Positions 37,201-48,500 are shown, counted from the stretch's first letter. The stretch is 64,000 nt of DNA from Echinarachnius parma (GCA_037951105.1 JBAMJV010004288.1:1-64000), one strand, 5' to 3'. Notes: generated from the letters alone by a model not told the origin. Numbers and translations: made by a program.

Positions 37201-38843
37201 AGTTGATACCACCAGTTGGCCAACTGGTTTCAATATGGAAATTGGTACACTGGAATCAACTGGAATCAATTGGAATCGAGTAAGAATCCAGTAAGGCTTA
37301 TCAGTAAAAAGACCAGTTAAAGTAGTTGGTTCCAACTGGTATTTTTAATTGGTTTCAACTGGTATTTCTATTGGTTTTAACTGGACTGCTGCATCTATCC
37401 ATTTATCTTTACTGGGAACCGGGAATGTAAACTGCTACCGCTTGATGCCAGTTAAAACCAGTAAAAACCAGTTGAATTTCCAACTGGTTTCAACTGGTTT
37501 CAACTGTTTTTTCGACCTGGGATTTTTAAACCAAAAGCTCACCCGGTGTACTATCAAATCTAATCGAAAGACTTGGAAAAAAGGTTACAACGCTTAATAA
37601 CATTTACAGTTACATGGTAACAATTTAAGAGAACACATTGCGAAACAGCTTTTGGAGCTGCTTTATTCGATGGCCTTGAAAAACAAGATTTTGACGAAAA
37701 TTAACGAAATAATAACAAATAGCATGTGATATTCTTTTCTTCGTTTTAACTCTCGTTTGTATGCTTGCACATTCTTATCCGTTTCCTTGGAAATTTTCCA
37801 TGGCTGATTGGCAAGCATATTATATGAATGTTTAGTTCGATACCTAACTCGCTAATTCTACCGATGTTATATTCGGCACGTGACAACAGCGTTACCAAAT
37901 ACCTTTGAAGGAACTTGGCAAATTAGATACATGTAGATGCGACGGGGGAATTGAGTACATACCTACACACTCTGGAATGTCTCGGTCCCACTCGCCAGTT
38001 GTTAGACATGTGCTAACAATGGACGTGGTTGAAGACCCACTGAGTATGTACCCTACATCGCACTGAAACTCAACAGTAGCCCCGATGGCAGAGGTCATCC
38101 GGTCATCTGGTGTTCTCATTCCATTGGGTGGCCTCCCTGGATCACCACACGCTTGCATTCCTGCGGAACAATAGTGGAAGCATGCATAATTCATAGCAAT
38201 AACAATCCTTAATTCTTAATTTATATTCGATATTGCGACATGTGACATAATGTATTTGCATACATGTATAAAAGGCAAGTCAATTAGTCTAATACTGTAT
38301 TTTCAATTACTTCCACATCCAAAACATCAATTAAATTGATATCTAGAAAAGGTAAATGATGTTTTACATGTCATATTTCATCATTAAACCATTGCGCATT
38401 AGAAAAACAAATAGAGAACCCATTCGCCAAAATGGAATTCTAAATAACCTCTGGATCAATAGTGAGATACCGTATACTGACATGTTAGTCATGATTATTG
38501 ATGTACTCCTGAACGAACAAGTTAACCACTTTCCAATTAGAAATAATCTTGGTATTCTCTTCGAAGACGTGCCCACGACTTGGCATGTATGACTAAAAGA
38601 AGAATGCCCGTAACAATACCTTTCTCTAAAAGGGTCACTGTTGGTGGCCATGGTAGGAAGGTTGGATTTTATAGACGGGTAGCCACTAAGACGGGTGATA
38701 CTGTCTTATACTGTACTTACCCAGTTGACATATCGGTTCTCGAGAGCTGTCACAACGTTTGTCGGTCCAGTTGAAACCATTTGTTCTATCCATTTCGACG
38801 CGGCATTCTCTTCGAAGAGGTGCCCGCGACTTGGTATCCATGG
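31206..38843 (-). CDS. CTLD-sushi-EGF-mucin receptor-like gene, minus-strand copy (partial)
   Basis: Exons on the minus strand, in order: C-type-lectin C-terminal exon (38843-38721), sushi 1 (38160-37963), sushi 2 (37082-36903), EGF (34612-34496), three 75-bp mucin exons (34075-34001, 33732-33658, 33387-33313) and an 81-bp mucin exon (31286-31206). All are phase 1-1 with consensus splice sites, so the coding frame stays open through them. No signal-peptide exon, transmembrane exon or stop is seen; homology to the plus-strand copy ends at about 31100, before the TM exon. It could be a truncated pseudogene or encode a secreted form. CTLD plus EGF plus sushi domains recall selectins, but the order differs from vertebrate selectins (CTLD-EGF-sushi) and orthology is not claimed. 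Ligand unknown. Confidence 0.6.
31334..32329. mobile_element. Tc1/mariner-type MITE, private to the left arm
   Basis: CTCCGCAAAAAA..TTTTTTGCGGAG ends (with ACTGGACACTTGTATA continuing the inverted repeat) flanked by TA. The right arm has the empty site (gaaaatatatcgg, at about 48950-48962 reversed). 996 bp, no transposase ORF. Confidence 0.8.
33192..33290. mobile_element. Short hairpin element, left arm
   Basis: About 100 bp with inverted ends (tgggcgtcgat..atcgacgccca) and an inner ccccctgatgaat inverted repeat. The same element is at 47976-48072 in the right arm, so it predates the inverted duplication. Confidence 0.7.
33313..33387 (-). CDS. 75-bp mucin-like exon, minus copy (third)
   Basis: Same structure (acceptor accacag, donor gtaatg). 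It matches the last 75-bp exon of the plus copy (47878-47952), including the downstream hairpin at 33192-33290. Confidence 0.75.
33658..33732 (-). CDS. 75-bp mucin-like exon, minus copy (second)
   Basis: Same structure (acceptor accacag, donor gtaagt), encoding VSTLPSNDPTSSATSTSLPT plus TTRS. Intervening introns are ~270 bp and themselves repeated. Confidence 0.75.
34001..34075 (-). CDS. 75-bp mucin-like exon, minus copy (first)
   Basis: Phase 1-1 exon with acceptor ccacag and donor gtaagt. It encodes [20 protein letters not shown] followed by STTKS, Ser/Thr/Pro-rich and a likely O-glycosylated stalk. Confidence 0.75.
34496..34612 (-). CDS. EGF-like exon, minus copy
   Basis: 117 bp, phase 1-1, 39 residues with six cysteines in EGF spacing ([37 protein letters not shown]). 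Acceptor ends cttag and the donor is gtatac. Four base differences from the plus copy, two non-synonymous (P/L, R/G). Degenerate EGF remnants lie upstream near 34700-34800 (with an in-frame TGA) and at 36690-36735. Confidence 0.8.
35013..36051 (-). mobile_element. LINE 3' fragment, private to the left arm
   Basis: The minus-strand frame 35997-35299 (232 codons) contains FVGVVVDNELSWIKHIDYVC and ILPHFTYCNLVWGSASNSHL with LLILQKKAIRICFN, the post-palm part of a CR1/L2-type reverse transcriptase. It ends with a (TGAAA)n-like tail near 35040-35060. The right arm lacks it at 43480. It is 5'-truncated, so it is dead. Confidence 0.8.
36052..36627. mobile_element. TTAA-flanked MITE, private to the left arm
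   Basis: The ends TTAAAGGGATAGTTGAGTT and aactcaactatccctttaa are inverted repeats with TTAA on both sides. The interior has agagggcgct-type blocks as in 53738-54279. It directly adjoins the LINE fragment, and both are missing from the right arm. Confidence 0.75.
36903..37082 (-). CDS. Sushi (CCP) exon 2, minus copy
   Basis: 180 bp, phase 1-1, acceptor ttatttcag, donor gtaaga. Complete sushi module ([33 protein letters not shown]). It differs from the plus copy at about ten bases, six of them amino-acid changing. Confidence 0.85.
37157..37521. mobile_element. 365-bp MITE packed with CCAACTGG/ACCAGTTG motifs, private to the left arm
   Basis: Terminal inverted repeat CCCAGGTCGAAAAAACAGTT and its mirror, ending at 37521. 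A 2-bp AT is duplicated at the borders (empty site gtttgcatttttaaacc in the right arm at about 41530). The interior repeats caactgg/ccagttg a dozen or more times in both orientations. No ORF of interest; superfamily uncertain. Confidence 0.75.
37963..38160 (-). CDS. Sushi (CCP) exon 1, minus copy
   Basis: 198 bp, phase 1-1, acceptor gttccgcag, donor gtatgt. It encodes one complete sushi module with four cysteines ([29 protein letters not shown]). It differs from the plus copy at six bases, four of them changing residues (S/F, I/R, V/I, D/G), while the adjacent introns are nearly identical between arms. Confidence 0.85.
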
Positions 38844-38873
38844 CTATACAAAGCGATTTGTACAGCGCATCGG
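38601..38873. other. Palindrome spacer
   Basis: About 273 bp of non-inverted sequence between the arms, containing the CTLD exon on the minus strand. The motif cttcgaagaggtgcccgcga at 38810-38830 resembles cttcgaagacgtgcccacga present in inverted copies at the inner edge of both arms. Confidence 0.85.
38721..38843 (-). CDS. C-type lectin-like domain, C-terminal exon
   Basis: 123 bp, phase 1-1, with acceptor tttgtatag and donor gtaagt. It translates to RRECRVEMDRTNGFNWTDKR followed by CDSSREPICQLG, the last third of a CTLD: C-x-E-M, the WTD position (canonical Ca2+-site WND, here with Thr for Asn) and the final two cysteines. Upstream CTLD exons are not visible in this window. It sits in the ~274-bp spacer between the arms, so it exists once. 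A ~40-bp imperfect partial copy lies at the inner edge of each arm (38552-38590, 38885-38923). Confidence 0.7.
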
Positions 38874-39314
38874 TTCTTTTAGTCATACATGCCAAGTCGT
38901 GGGCACGTCTTCGAAGAGAATACCAAGATTATTTCTAATTGGAAAGTGGTTAACTTGTTCGTTCAGGAGTACATCAATAATCATGACTAACATGTCAGTA
39001 TACGGTATCTCACTATTGATCCAGAGGTTATTTAGAATTCCATTTTGGCGAATGGGTTCTCTATTTGTTTTTCTAATGCGCAATGGTTTAATGATGAAAT
39101 ATGACATGTAAAACATCATTTACCTTTTCTAGATATCAATTTAATTGATGTTTTGGATGTGGAAGTAATTGAAAATACAGTATTAGACTAATTGACTTGC
39201 CTTTTATACATGTATGCAAATACATTATGTCACATGTCGCAATATCGAATATAAATTAAGAATTAAGGATTGTTATTGCTATGAATTATGCATGCTTCCA
39301 CTATTGTTCCGCAG

Positions 39315-39512
39315 GAATGCAAGCGTGTGGTGATCCAGGGAGGCCACCCAATGGAATGAGAACACCAGATGACCGGATGACCTTTGCCATCGGGGCTACT
39401 GTTGAGTTTCAGTGCGATGTAGGATACAGACTCAGTGGTTCTTCAACCACGTCCATTATTAGCACATGTCTAACAACTGGCGAGTGGGACCGAGGCATTC
39501 CAGAGTGTGTAG
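39315..39512 (+). CDS. Sushi (CCP) exon 1, plus copy
   Basis: Phase 1-1, 66 codons, acceptor gttccgcag, donor gtatgt. Four cysteines ([31 protein letters not shown]) make one full sushi module. Confidence 0.88.
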
Positions 39513-42500
39513 GTATGTACTCAATTCCCCCGTCGCATCTACATGTATCTAATTTGCCAAGTTCCTTCAAAGGTATTTGGTAACGCTGTTGTCACGTGCC
39601 GAATATAACATCGGTAGAATTAGCGAGTTAGGTATCGAACTAAACATTCATATAATATGTGACCCGTCCTACGTAGAAGAACCAGAAGTCGACGAGGTTG
39701 ATTTTCTGGATTTGTATTTAGTTCGATTTAGCAATATCTAAGATTTAATATGATATAAAGTTTGTCTCATAATGATTCTGCAACGCGGAGTTATTGACGC
39801 TTTTCTAAGGCAAATATTGAACGGTCTGGAAATAAGATGCCGAGAAAATAGCTCAAGAAACTTTACATCCATTTCGAAAGTGAAATTAGCATTTTAAGCA
39901 GGCCATAAATGAACCGATTGCATGAATAGAATGTCGTAGCAACCTTTATTCAATTTTCTTGAAAACTTGCATATCAGTAAATATGTATGATATACACCTT
40001 CCCTCCAGAAACTGTTGAATATTATCCATGCATTGTAGAGATATGAACAGATTTAATTACAATTTAAGTGGGTTTGGAACGATAAACTGTACACATCGAG
40101 CACATGATACAATAGCGAGCACTTTCAAGTAACAAAAGGGATTCCGCTCTGGCTCTGTTTATTGTTCGATTAATCGGTATTGACTGGCAGTTTGATTTTA
40201 GGAATGCAAACTTGCGTCTGGTGCGTAATGTAAAAACTATTACAAAGAACAGTATGTTGATACGTGAAAAGTAAAACGGGGTATCGAAGCTAGACATTTT
40301 GGAGGGGGAGGCCCCAGGTACCAAAGGGGGAGGGGGGGGGGGATCCGTTGGTACAGGGTTTGTTTTCGTTCTTTTGGCGGGGATGCCGGGGATGTCCCTT
40401 AGAAAATTTTGAAACAGGTGTCTAAGTAACGGAGGCGAGCCTCGGTCAACTTCAAAATGAGGGTATATAAAAGAGTGGGATTGTGCTTTAGCCAACTTAA
40501 AACAAGCTCTAAATAGCGTTTTTTTTTTTTTTTTTTGGGTGGTGTGGGGGGGGGGGGGGGGAGGGGTATGCCTTATTATAAAATTATTATGAACTACTTA
40601 AATATTTAGTACGACAAATGAATTCTACATACGATTAATGAATGTTATGTTACAGGGCCCAATTCTTTAATCTATATAATACTCACACTCAACCAGTGGT
40701 GTACATAGTGTATGAGGTTGGAGGGGGGGGGGGGGGGGGGGGAGGGGTGGGTGTGCAGTTAATTGGATAGGACTTGGGTCGTATTGTCATAAACATACTT
40801 TGTCAAACTCAATAGGGCCACTATACAATGGAGGCCATTTGGATTACTAATCTCCGTGCAAGCGACCGCGCAGTCAATAGGGATTAAAGAATCTCGATGT
40901 GCGCTGGCCGCTCTTGACGCTACCGAGATTCCAACTTAGCACAAAGGGGTTGTTAAGAGGCGGAGCTTAATATCGATCGCTTTTAGTGGCAAATAATTTT
41001 GGAACGCAAACTTTTCAAACCTGCAAAAAACATGCTTCAAAACTCTGCTTAATTTTTACCTTTCCACTGGATATTTTTACTGGATATTTTGCGTACCGGT
41101 AGAACAGATATCAGGGAAATGCATGAGGCAATAATATTTTTTTTCACTTTTTCATGCAATTTCAAATCAATCGTGATTTCTGAGGTTCGACATCTTGCGA
41201 CTTCTGGCTCCCCTGCGGATGGCGAGGCACATATGCTTGCCAATCAGCCATGGAAAATTTCCAAGGAAACGGATAAGAATGTGCAAGCATACAAACGAGA
41301 GTTAAAACGAAGAAAAGAATATCACATGCTATTTGTTTTTGTTATTATTTCGTTAATTTTCGCCAAAATCTTGTTTTTCAAGGCCATCGAATAAAGCAGC
41401 TCCAAAAGCTGTTTCGCAATGTGTTCTCTTAAATTGTTACCATGTAACTGTAAATGTTAGTAAGCGTTGTAACCTTTTTTCCAACTCTTTCGATTAGATT
41501 TGATAGTACACCGGGTAAGCGTTTGGTTTAAAAATGCAAACGGAACACATCAACGTTGATAATATTGAACAATAATAAAGACGATTATCGTTATTTCAGC
41601 TGTGCAATGTATCGGAGATCCACCCAGTGTTGACAACATGCACAACGTAACAACATTATCATCTAGCTACAAGGGAGTGACTGTCTACCACTGCAGTGAA
41701 GGATACCTGCCGGACTGGTCGCCTATCAGCGTGTGTCTTCACAATGGTTCATGGAGCACTCCCAATTTCACATGCCTTGGTAAGATTCTGAATCAATACT
41801 TGTAACGTTTACAGTGTATTGATGACCTTAAATGGAATCGAGAGCATACTTGTAAATATGTATGTAAAGTTAAATTAATAATATACCATATAACTATTAT
41901 TGAGAAAGAAAAGTTAACCCATGCAGTCCTTAATCAATCTTACACACACAAAAATATTTGAGTGATTTTACTCAAAAAAACAAATAAATCGTTGCCACTA
42001 TAGTGACACACATAGTTGAGTGCATTGACTCATAAAATTAAGTTGAAAAAACACACGCATGCGAGTTTTATTCATTTGCCACTATAGTGACACGGCATAT
42101 GAGTATTTTTGTATTTACTCAAGCTGGTGTGTAATTTAACATAATGTTGTGAGTGTTACAAAAAAATACTCATATGCCGTGTCACTATAGTGGCAAATGA
42201 ATAAAACTCGCATGCGTGCGTTTTTCAACTTAATTTGATGCGTCAATGCACTCAACTATGCATGTCACTATAGTGCAACGATTTATTTGGTTTTTGAGTA
42301 ATAACACCCAAATATTTTTTGGGTGATTTTACTTTAAAAAAACAACAAACGAATCGTTGACAGTATAGTGACACACATAGTTGAGTGCATTGACTCATCA
42401 AATTAAGTTGAAAAACGCACGCATGCGAGTTTTATTCATTTGCCACTATACATGGCATATGAGTATTTTTATATTTACTCAAGCTGGAGGTGTGTAATTT

Positions 42501-45500
42501 AACATACTGTTGTAAGTGTAAGTTAATTTGATTATTCTAAATTTAGAATCAGTATTAATAATATTACTGACGAGGATCCCTTGAGTTTTAGACCTTTTCT
42601 AAAACTGCTTAGGCTATAAATAATTGGTAGCCCCTCTTCCGGCCTCGAGTGGTCATGGCCTGGCCGCACTGGCCCTGGGATCTTACTTAGTATAATACGG
42701 GAGTGAGCCCCGGCGCGGCCTTGCTGTTTGGCCTGGCTTGGCCCAGCACGTGGTTCGTAATATTACAATTTTCGCGGCTTCAATTTCAAATGAAATATAG
42801 TATACATGTAGCGTGTCTACCAATTATTCATAGCCTAAACAGTTTTAGATAAGGTCTAAAACTCAAGGGATCCCCGTCAGTAATAGTATTTATACTGATT
42901 CTAAATTTAGAATAATCAAATTAACTTACACTTATTCATGCAGATGAGACGGACCGCGCAGGCATGCCTGATACGTGGTAATATACCGTGTATGTATGCA
43001 GTATACAGATCAGAGTTAGCTAGCTAGCCGAGTAAGATCACTCCTATGACGAGTACACGTTCACTTCGAAGAGATTTTTCACTCATTCAACGAATAAAGA
43101 GTCCATGACGTACAGGGAAGCAAAAAGCCACGCTACACACTCGTGAATATTTTTACTCATTTGGTCATGAAGGTTCGAGCATTACTCATCCAATATTAAT
43201 TGTATGCACTTCAATGAGTAAAAGAGACTCACCGAGCAAATAAATGGGTGACGTTCCACTTTAAATATGCATTTAGTTGCGTATATTCTTCTTTGCATAA
43301 CAAATACGCAGAAGCTCGTGTAAAAATACATCTTTTCTGAATAAAAAAAACCCCCAAAACACTCGACTTAATGGGTAGGGTATGATTTTACTCGCAAAAA
43401 ACAGTTCTCATTTTTTGTGTGTAGATGCCTACATAATGTAGCGATCCCTGTACGAATGGTGGCACTTGTGCTGAAGACACGAACTTACAATTACAATTTT
43501 ATTCGAAATAATGACATTTGGATAAAGATATGGGTAATTATATTAGTATCAAACTCCTTAACCGTATGCTTCAGTGGTCCCTGCTTAATAAATTCCGGTC
43601 TTACAAAAACGTTCAAAAGTGATATAATTTTAGTGACGATATATGTATTTAATTTTCTTTTGTACCCACTCCTCAGCCTTGCCTTCATGCTACAGCGATC
43701 CCTGCTTCACTGGTGGCACTTGTACTGAATACCCGAACAGTGACTTCCAGGATGTTTCTTTACAATTTCAGATTTATACCTGCTCATGCAAACCTTCTTC
43801 GATGAAGAAAAAAATGTTTGTTAAATAAAAAAAAATATTCTGTTGTATCATTATTTACACCACTCAGCCCTCCATGCATGCTACAGTGATCTTTGCCTTA
43901 ATGGTGGCACCTGTGCTGCAGACCCAAATGGCGGATTCGTCTGTGTATGTCCCGATGGGTTCACAGGGATGACTTGCAATACAGGTATACGATCCTTGCA
44001 TTAACAAGACATATCAAATCAAATGATATAATTCTGCTTAATGATATAGACAAACAAAAAACTTACATTGAACTTTTTATTCATTGGGAAAAGATTGTAA
44101 TACCAATTGTTTTCAATACGGTTTGAAAACAAATCAAATCAAATAATTATATTCTGTTCAATGATATAGAAAATACAAACAAAAAGTTAAATTTTGTTTG
44201 GGAAAGGCTTGTAATACCAAAATGTTTTCAATATGGTTTTAGGAAAAAAGTAATTTTAAGCAAAATAATAACATTTGTTGGGGACCTGGTATAACATCGC
44301 ATGTTCCTTTCTGCAATAAGGTCTTGCGGGAACCTGGGGTATCGGACCCCCATAGTGAACGGATTAACCGAGATATCTTCTTGTTATCAAATTTATTTAG
44401 TTCCAACCACAGTTGTGTCAACGCTTCCCAGCAACAATCTTACATCTTCTGGAACATCGACCAGTTTGCCTTCAACTACCAATAGTGGTAAGTGAATTCG
44501 ATATATTTGCTCTTTAAAATGTTCTCTTTTACATCTACTCGTTTTAAACGTAAATCCATTTTGTTTACCCATTCCCCCGCCTGCCTTCACGGCGGCACAT
44601 GATATAGACAAACAAAAAACTTACATTTAACTTTTTATTCATTGGGAAAAGATTGTAATGCCAATTGTTTTCAATACGGTTTGAAAACAAATCAAATCAA
44701 ATAATTACATTCTGTTCAATGATATAGAAAATACAAACAAAAAGTTAAATTTTGTTTGGGAAAGGCTTGTAATACCAAAATGTTTTCAATACGGTTTTAG
44801 GAAAAAAGTAATTTAAAGCAAAATAATAACATTTGTTGGGGACCTGGTATAACATCGCATGTTCCTTTCTGCAATAAGGTCTTGCGGGAACCTGGGGTAT
44901 CGGACCCCCATAGTGAACGGATTAACCGAGATATCTTCTTGTTATCAAATTTATTTAGTTCCAACCACAGTTGTGTCAACGCTTCCCAGCAACAATCTTA
45001 CATCTTCTGGAACATCGACCAGTTTGCCTTCAACTACCAATAGTGCATAGGCGCCGGAAGTGGGGGGGCAGGGGGGGCGGCCGCCCCCCCAATCCAAAAA
45101 GTGGGGGGGCAAAACGCGTTTTTGCCCCCCCCCCAAAAAAGCCCCCCCCCCCCCCCCCCCCCCTCCAAAAAAAAAAAAAAAGAAAGAAAGAAAGAAAAAG
45201 GAAAAGAAACAATTACATGTATCAGCCAATACTTGTTAATTCTAACGTTTAAAAACTAAGTTAATAATATACATCCATTTAAAGTTTTCGCTGCGCGCTT
45301 CGCGCGCAAACAAAATAATCTCAGTTTGTTGTGTAACTTGCCGCGTATGGGTACGTCTGGGGTGGGTTTTTCTGTACCGGTCCACGTAGTTCCTGTGAAA
45401 GCTGGGGATACCCCCTCTCAACCCCCCCCCCCCCCCCCCTCTGGCTCTGGCTCTGCCCCAGCCCTCGGTCGCTTTGCTCCCTCGTGACTCATGTTTGGCT

Positions 45501-48500
45501 GTAAGCTATGATGTTGGATCATACAAATGTGGCATATGGTTTATGTTTTTAACTTTTTATGCACCAGATTGCACCATTTCAAGTATATAAACGCAAAATC
45601 TTCCCCGTGAGAGGGGGATGCCCCCTCCCAAACCCTCCCTCGCTCCAGCCCTCGGTCGCTTCGCTCCCTCGTGACTCATTTTTGGCTGTAAGCTATGATG
45701 TTGGATCATACAAATGTGGCAAATTATGGTTTATGTTTTTATGCACCAGATGGCACCATTTCAAGTATATAAATGCAAAATCTTCCCCGTGGGACGGGGA
45801 TACCCCCTCCCAAACCCTCCCCATCTGGTTCTGGCTCTGCCCCAGCCCTCGGTCGCTTCGCTCTCTTGGGACTCATTTTTGGCTGTAAGCTATGATGTTA
45901 GATCATACAAATCTGGCATATGGTTCATGTTTTTATGCACCAGATTGCACCATTTCAAGTAAAGAAATGCAAAATCTTCCCCGTGGGAGGGGAATGCCCC
46001 CTCTCAAACCCTCCCCCTCTGGCTCTGCTCCAGCCCTCGGTCGCTTTGCTCCCTCGTGACTCATTTTTGGCTGTAAGCTATGATGTTGGATCATACAAAT
46101 GTGGCATATGGTTTATGTTTTTATGCACCAGATTGCACCATTTCAAGTATATAAACGCAAAATCTTCCCCGTGGGGAGGGATGCCCCCTCCCAAACCCTC
46201 CCCCGCTCCAGCCCTCGGTCGCTTCGTTCCCTCGTGACTCATTTTTGGCTGTAAGCTATGATGTTGGATCATACAAATGTGGCATATGGTTTGTTTTTAT
46301 GCACCAGATTGCACCATTTCAAGTATATAAATGCAAAATCTTCCCCGTGGGAGGGGGATACCCCCTCCCAAACCCTCCCCCTCTGGCTCTGCCCCAACCC
46401 TCGGTCGCTTCGCTCCCTCGGGACTCATTTTTGGCTGCAAAAGCTCCCTACCGTGGGAGGGGGGGGGGGGGGGGGGGACACACCGATCAGTCACTTCTCT
46501 CCCTCGGGCTTGGTCGCTTTATCCTCGCAATGTCTCACTCTCTGGCTCAAAGTTGGCAACCCTGTGAGTGCGGTTGGGCATGAGCCCCTAAACACATAAA
46601 TCGTGAGCCCCCTTAGGGTTTTGCCCCCCCCAATCCAAAACTGCTTCCGGCGCGCCTGCAATAGTGGTAAGTGAATTCGATATATTTGCTCTTTAAAATG
46701 TTCTCTTTTACATCTACTCGTTTTAAACGTAAATCCATTTTGTTTACCCATTCCTCCGCCTGCCTTCACGGCGGCACATGTCTTGAAGACCCAAATAGTC
46801 GATTCGAAATTTCTTCGTAATAATTGTCTAATTCATCTTTAGTCTTACAAAAAAACTTTCCATTGCAATGAAATTGATATGAAAGTTAATGGCTTTTCTT
46901 TTTTCAACCACAGTTGTGTCAACGTTTCCCATCACCAATCCTACATCTTCTGGAACATCGACAAGTCTGCCTTCAACTACCAATAGTGGTAAGTGAATTC
47001 GATATATTTGCTCGTTAAAATGTTCTCTTTTACATCCACTTTTGTTCAACTTACACTTTTTTTTGTTTACCCATTCTTCGGCCTTTCCGCCATGATACAG
47101 TGGTGTCTGCCGATATTGCTTTGTACTAATTGTCTAATTTATCTCAGGTCTTACAACAACTTTCCATTGTAATGAAATTGATATGAAAAGGTATTGGCTT
47201 ATCTTTTTTCAACCACAGTTGTGTCGACCCTTACCAGCAACAATCCTACATCTTCTGGAACATCGACAAGTCTGCCTATAACTACCAAGAGTGGTAAGTT
47301 AATTCGATATATTTGCTCTTTAAAATGTTCTCTTTTTGATTACCCATTCATCAGCCTTTCCGCCATGCTACAGTGTTTCCTGACTTCACGACGACACATG
47401 TCCTGAAGACCCAAATAGTCGATTCGAGATTGCTTCGTACTAATTGTCTAATTTATCGCGGGTCTTACAAAATCTTTCCATTGTAATGAAATTGGACATT
47501 AAAGGTAATTACTTTTCTTTTTGCAACTATAATTGTGTCGACACTTCCCAGCAACAATCCTACATCTTCTGGAGCATCGACAACTCTGCCTCCAACTACC
47601 AAGAGTGGTAAGTGAATTTGATATATTTGCTCTTTAAAATGTTCTCTTTTACATCTACTCGTGTTAAACTTGCACCCTTTTTGTTTACCCGTTCATCAGC
47701 CTTTCTGCCATGTTAGAGTGGTCCCTGCCTTTATGGCGGCACATGTCCCAAAGACCCAAATAGTCGATTCGAGATTGCTTCATACTAATTGTCTAATGTA
47801 TCGCAGGTCTTACAAAATCTTTCAATTGTAATGAAATTGGACATTAAAGGTAATTACTTTTCTTTTTGCAACCACAGTTGTGTCAACGCTTCCCAGCAAC
47901 AATCCTACATCTTCTGGAACATCGACAAGTCTTCCTCCAACTACCAAGAGTGGTAATGTTATACTGTATAGATCATGGGCGTCGATCTGTATTGATACCC
48001 ATTCATCAGGGGGGTGATCTATTCATTCATCCCCCCCCTGATGAATAGGTATTACGTAAGTATCGACGCCCATGGTATAGATAATTGGCGCGGGCAGGAA
48101 CATAGAATGTTCCTCTTAGGGCGATTAAACATGACATTGTCTATCCAATTTATCATTTGAAATCCAGAGTGAACATTTTGTGATGTTCCTGGCAATGTAT
48201 TCACCATTATATGGATGCTTTCTGGCGGGGGAATCAATAAATTATAATGCTCTTGCGGGCAAATTTAGAGTTTGTAAATTTAAGTGCCACAGTCTTTCCG
48301 ATATAGCATCATATGTGTAATATCCCCGGGATTACATACTTTATGTTGTTATTAGCATTATATCATTATTACTGATAGTATTATATTCACCATTATTATC
48401 ATTAATATTTGAAACTGATAATGAATGGCAAGTCCGTCCCATTAACAATCCACAGAGGAGTTCTGTAACTGTAACGAATTTATAATATCCCCGGGATTGT

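Larger units (their letters stand above)
31100..38600. repeat. Left arm of a large inverted duplication
   Basis: Reverse-complement homology to 38874-49170. In the inner part positions pair around a centre of 38737.5: 38356-38592 with 38883-39119, and 37963-38160 with 39315-39512. The inner ~0.4 kb is essentially identical. Divergence and indels rise outward. Homology ends near 31100, where the counterpart is about 49165. Confidence 0.95.

Noticed and set aside
38356..39119. Identical 78-codon ORFs at 38356-38592 and 38883-39119 as a duplicated gene
   Set aside because: They lie in the intron between the CTLD and sushi exons of the inverted copies. Identity comes from the palindrome; no domain or splice context.
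44413..47952. Regularly spaced near-identical short repeats suggesting a CRISPR array
   Set aside because: Repeats are 75-bp coding units with splice signals, and the 230-350-bp 'spacers' are related introns. The genome is animal.
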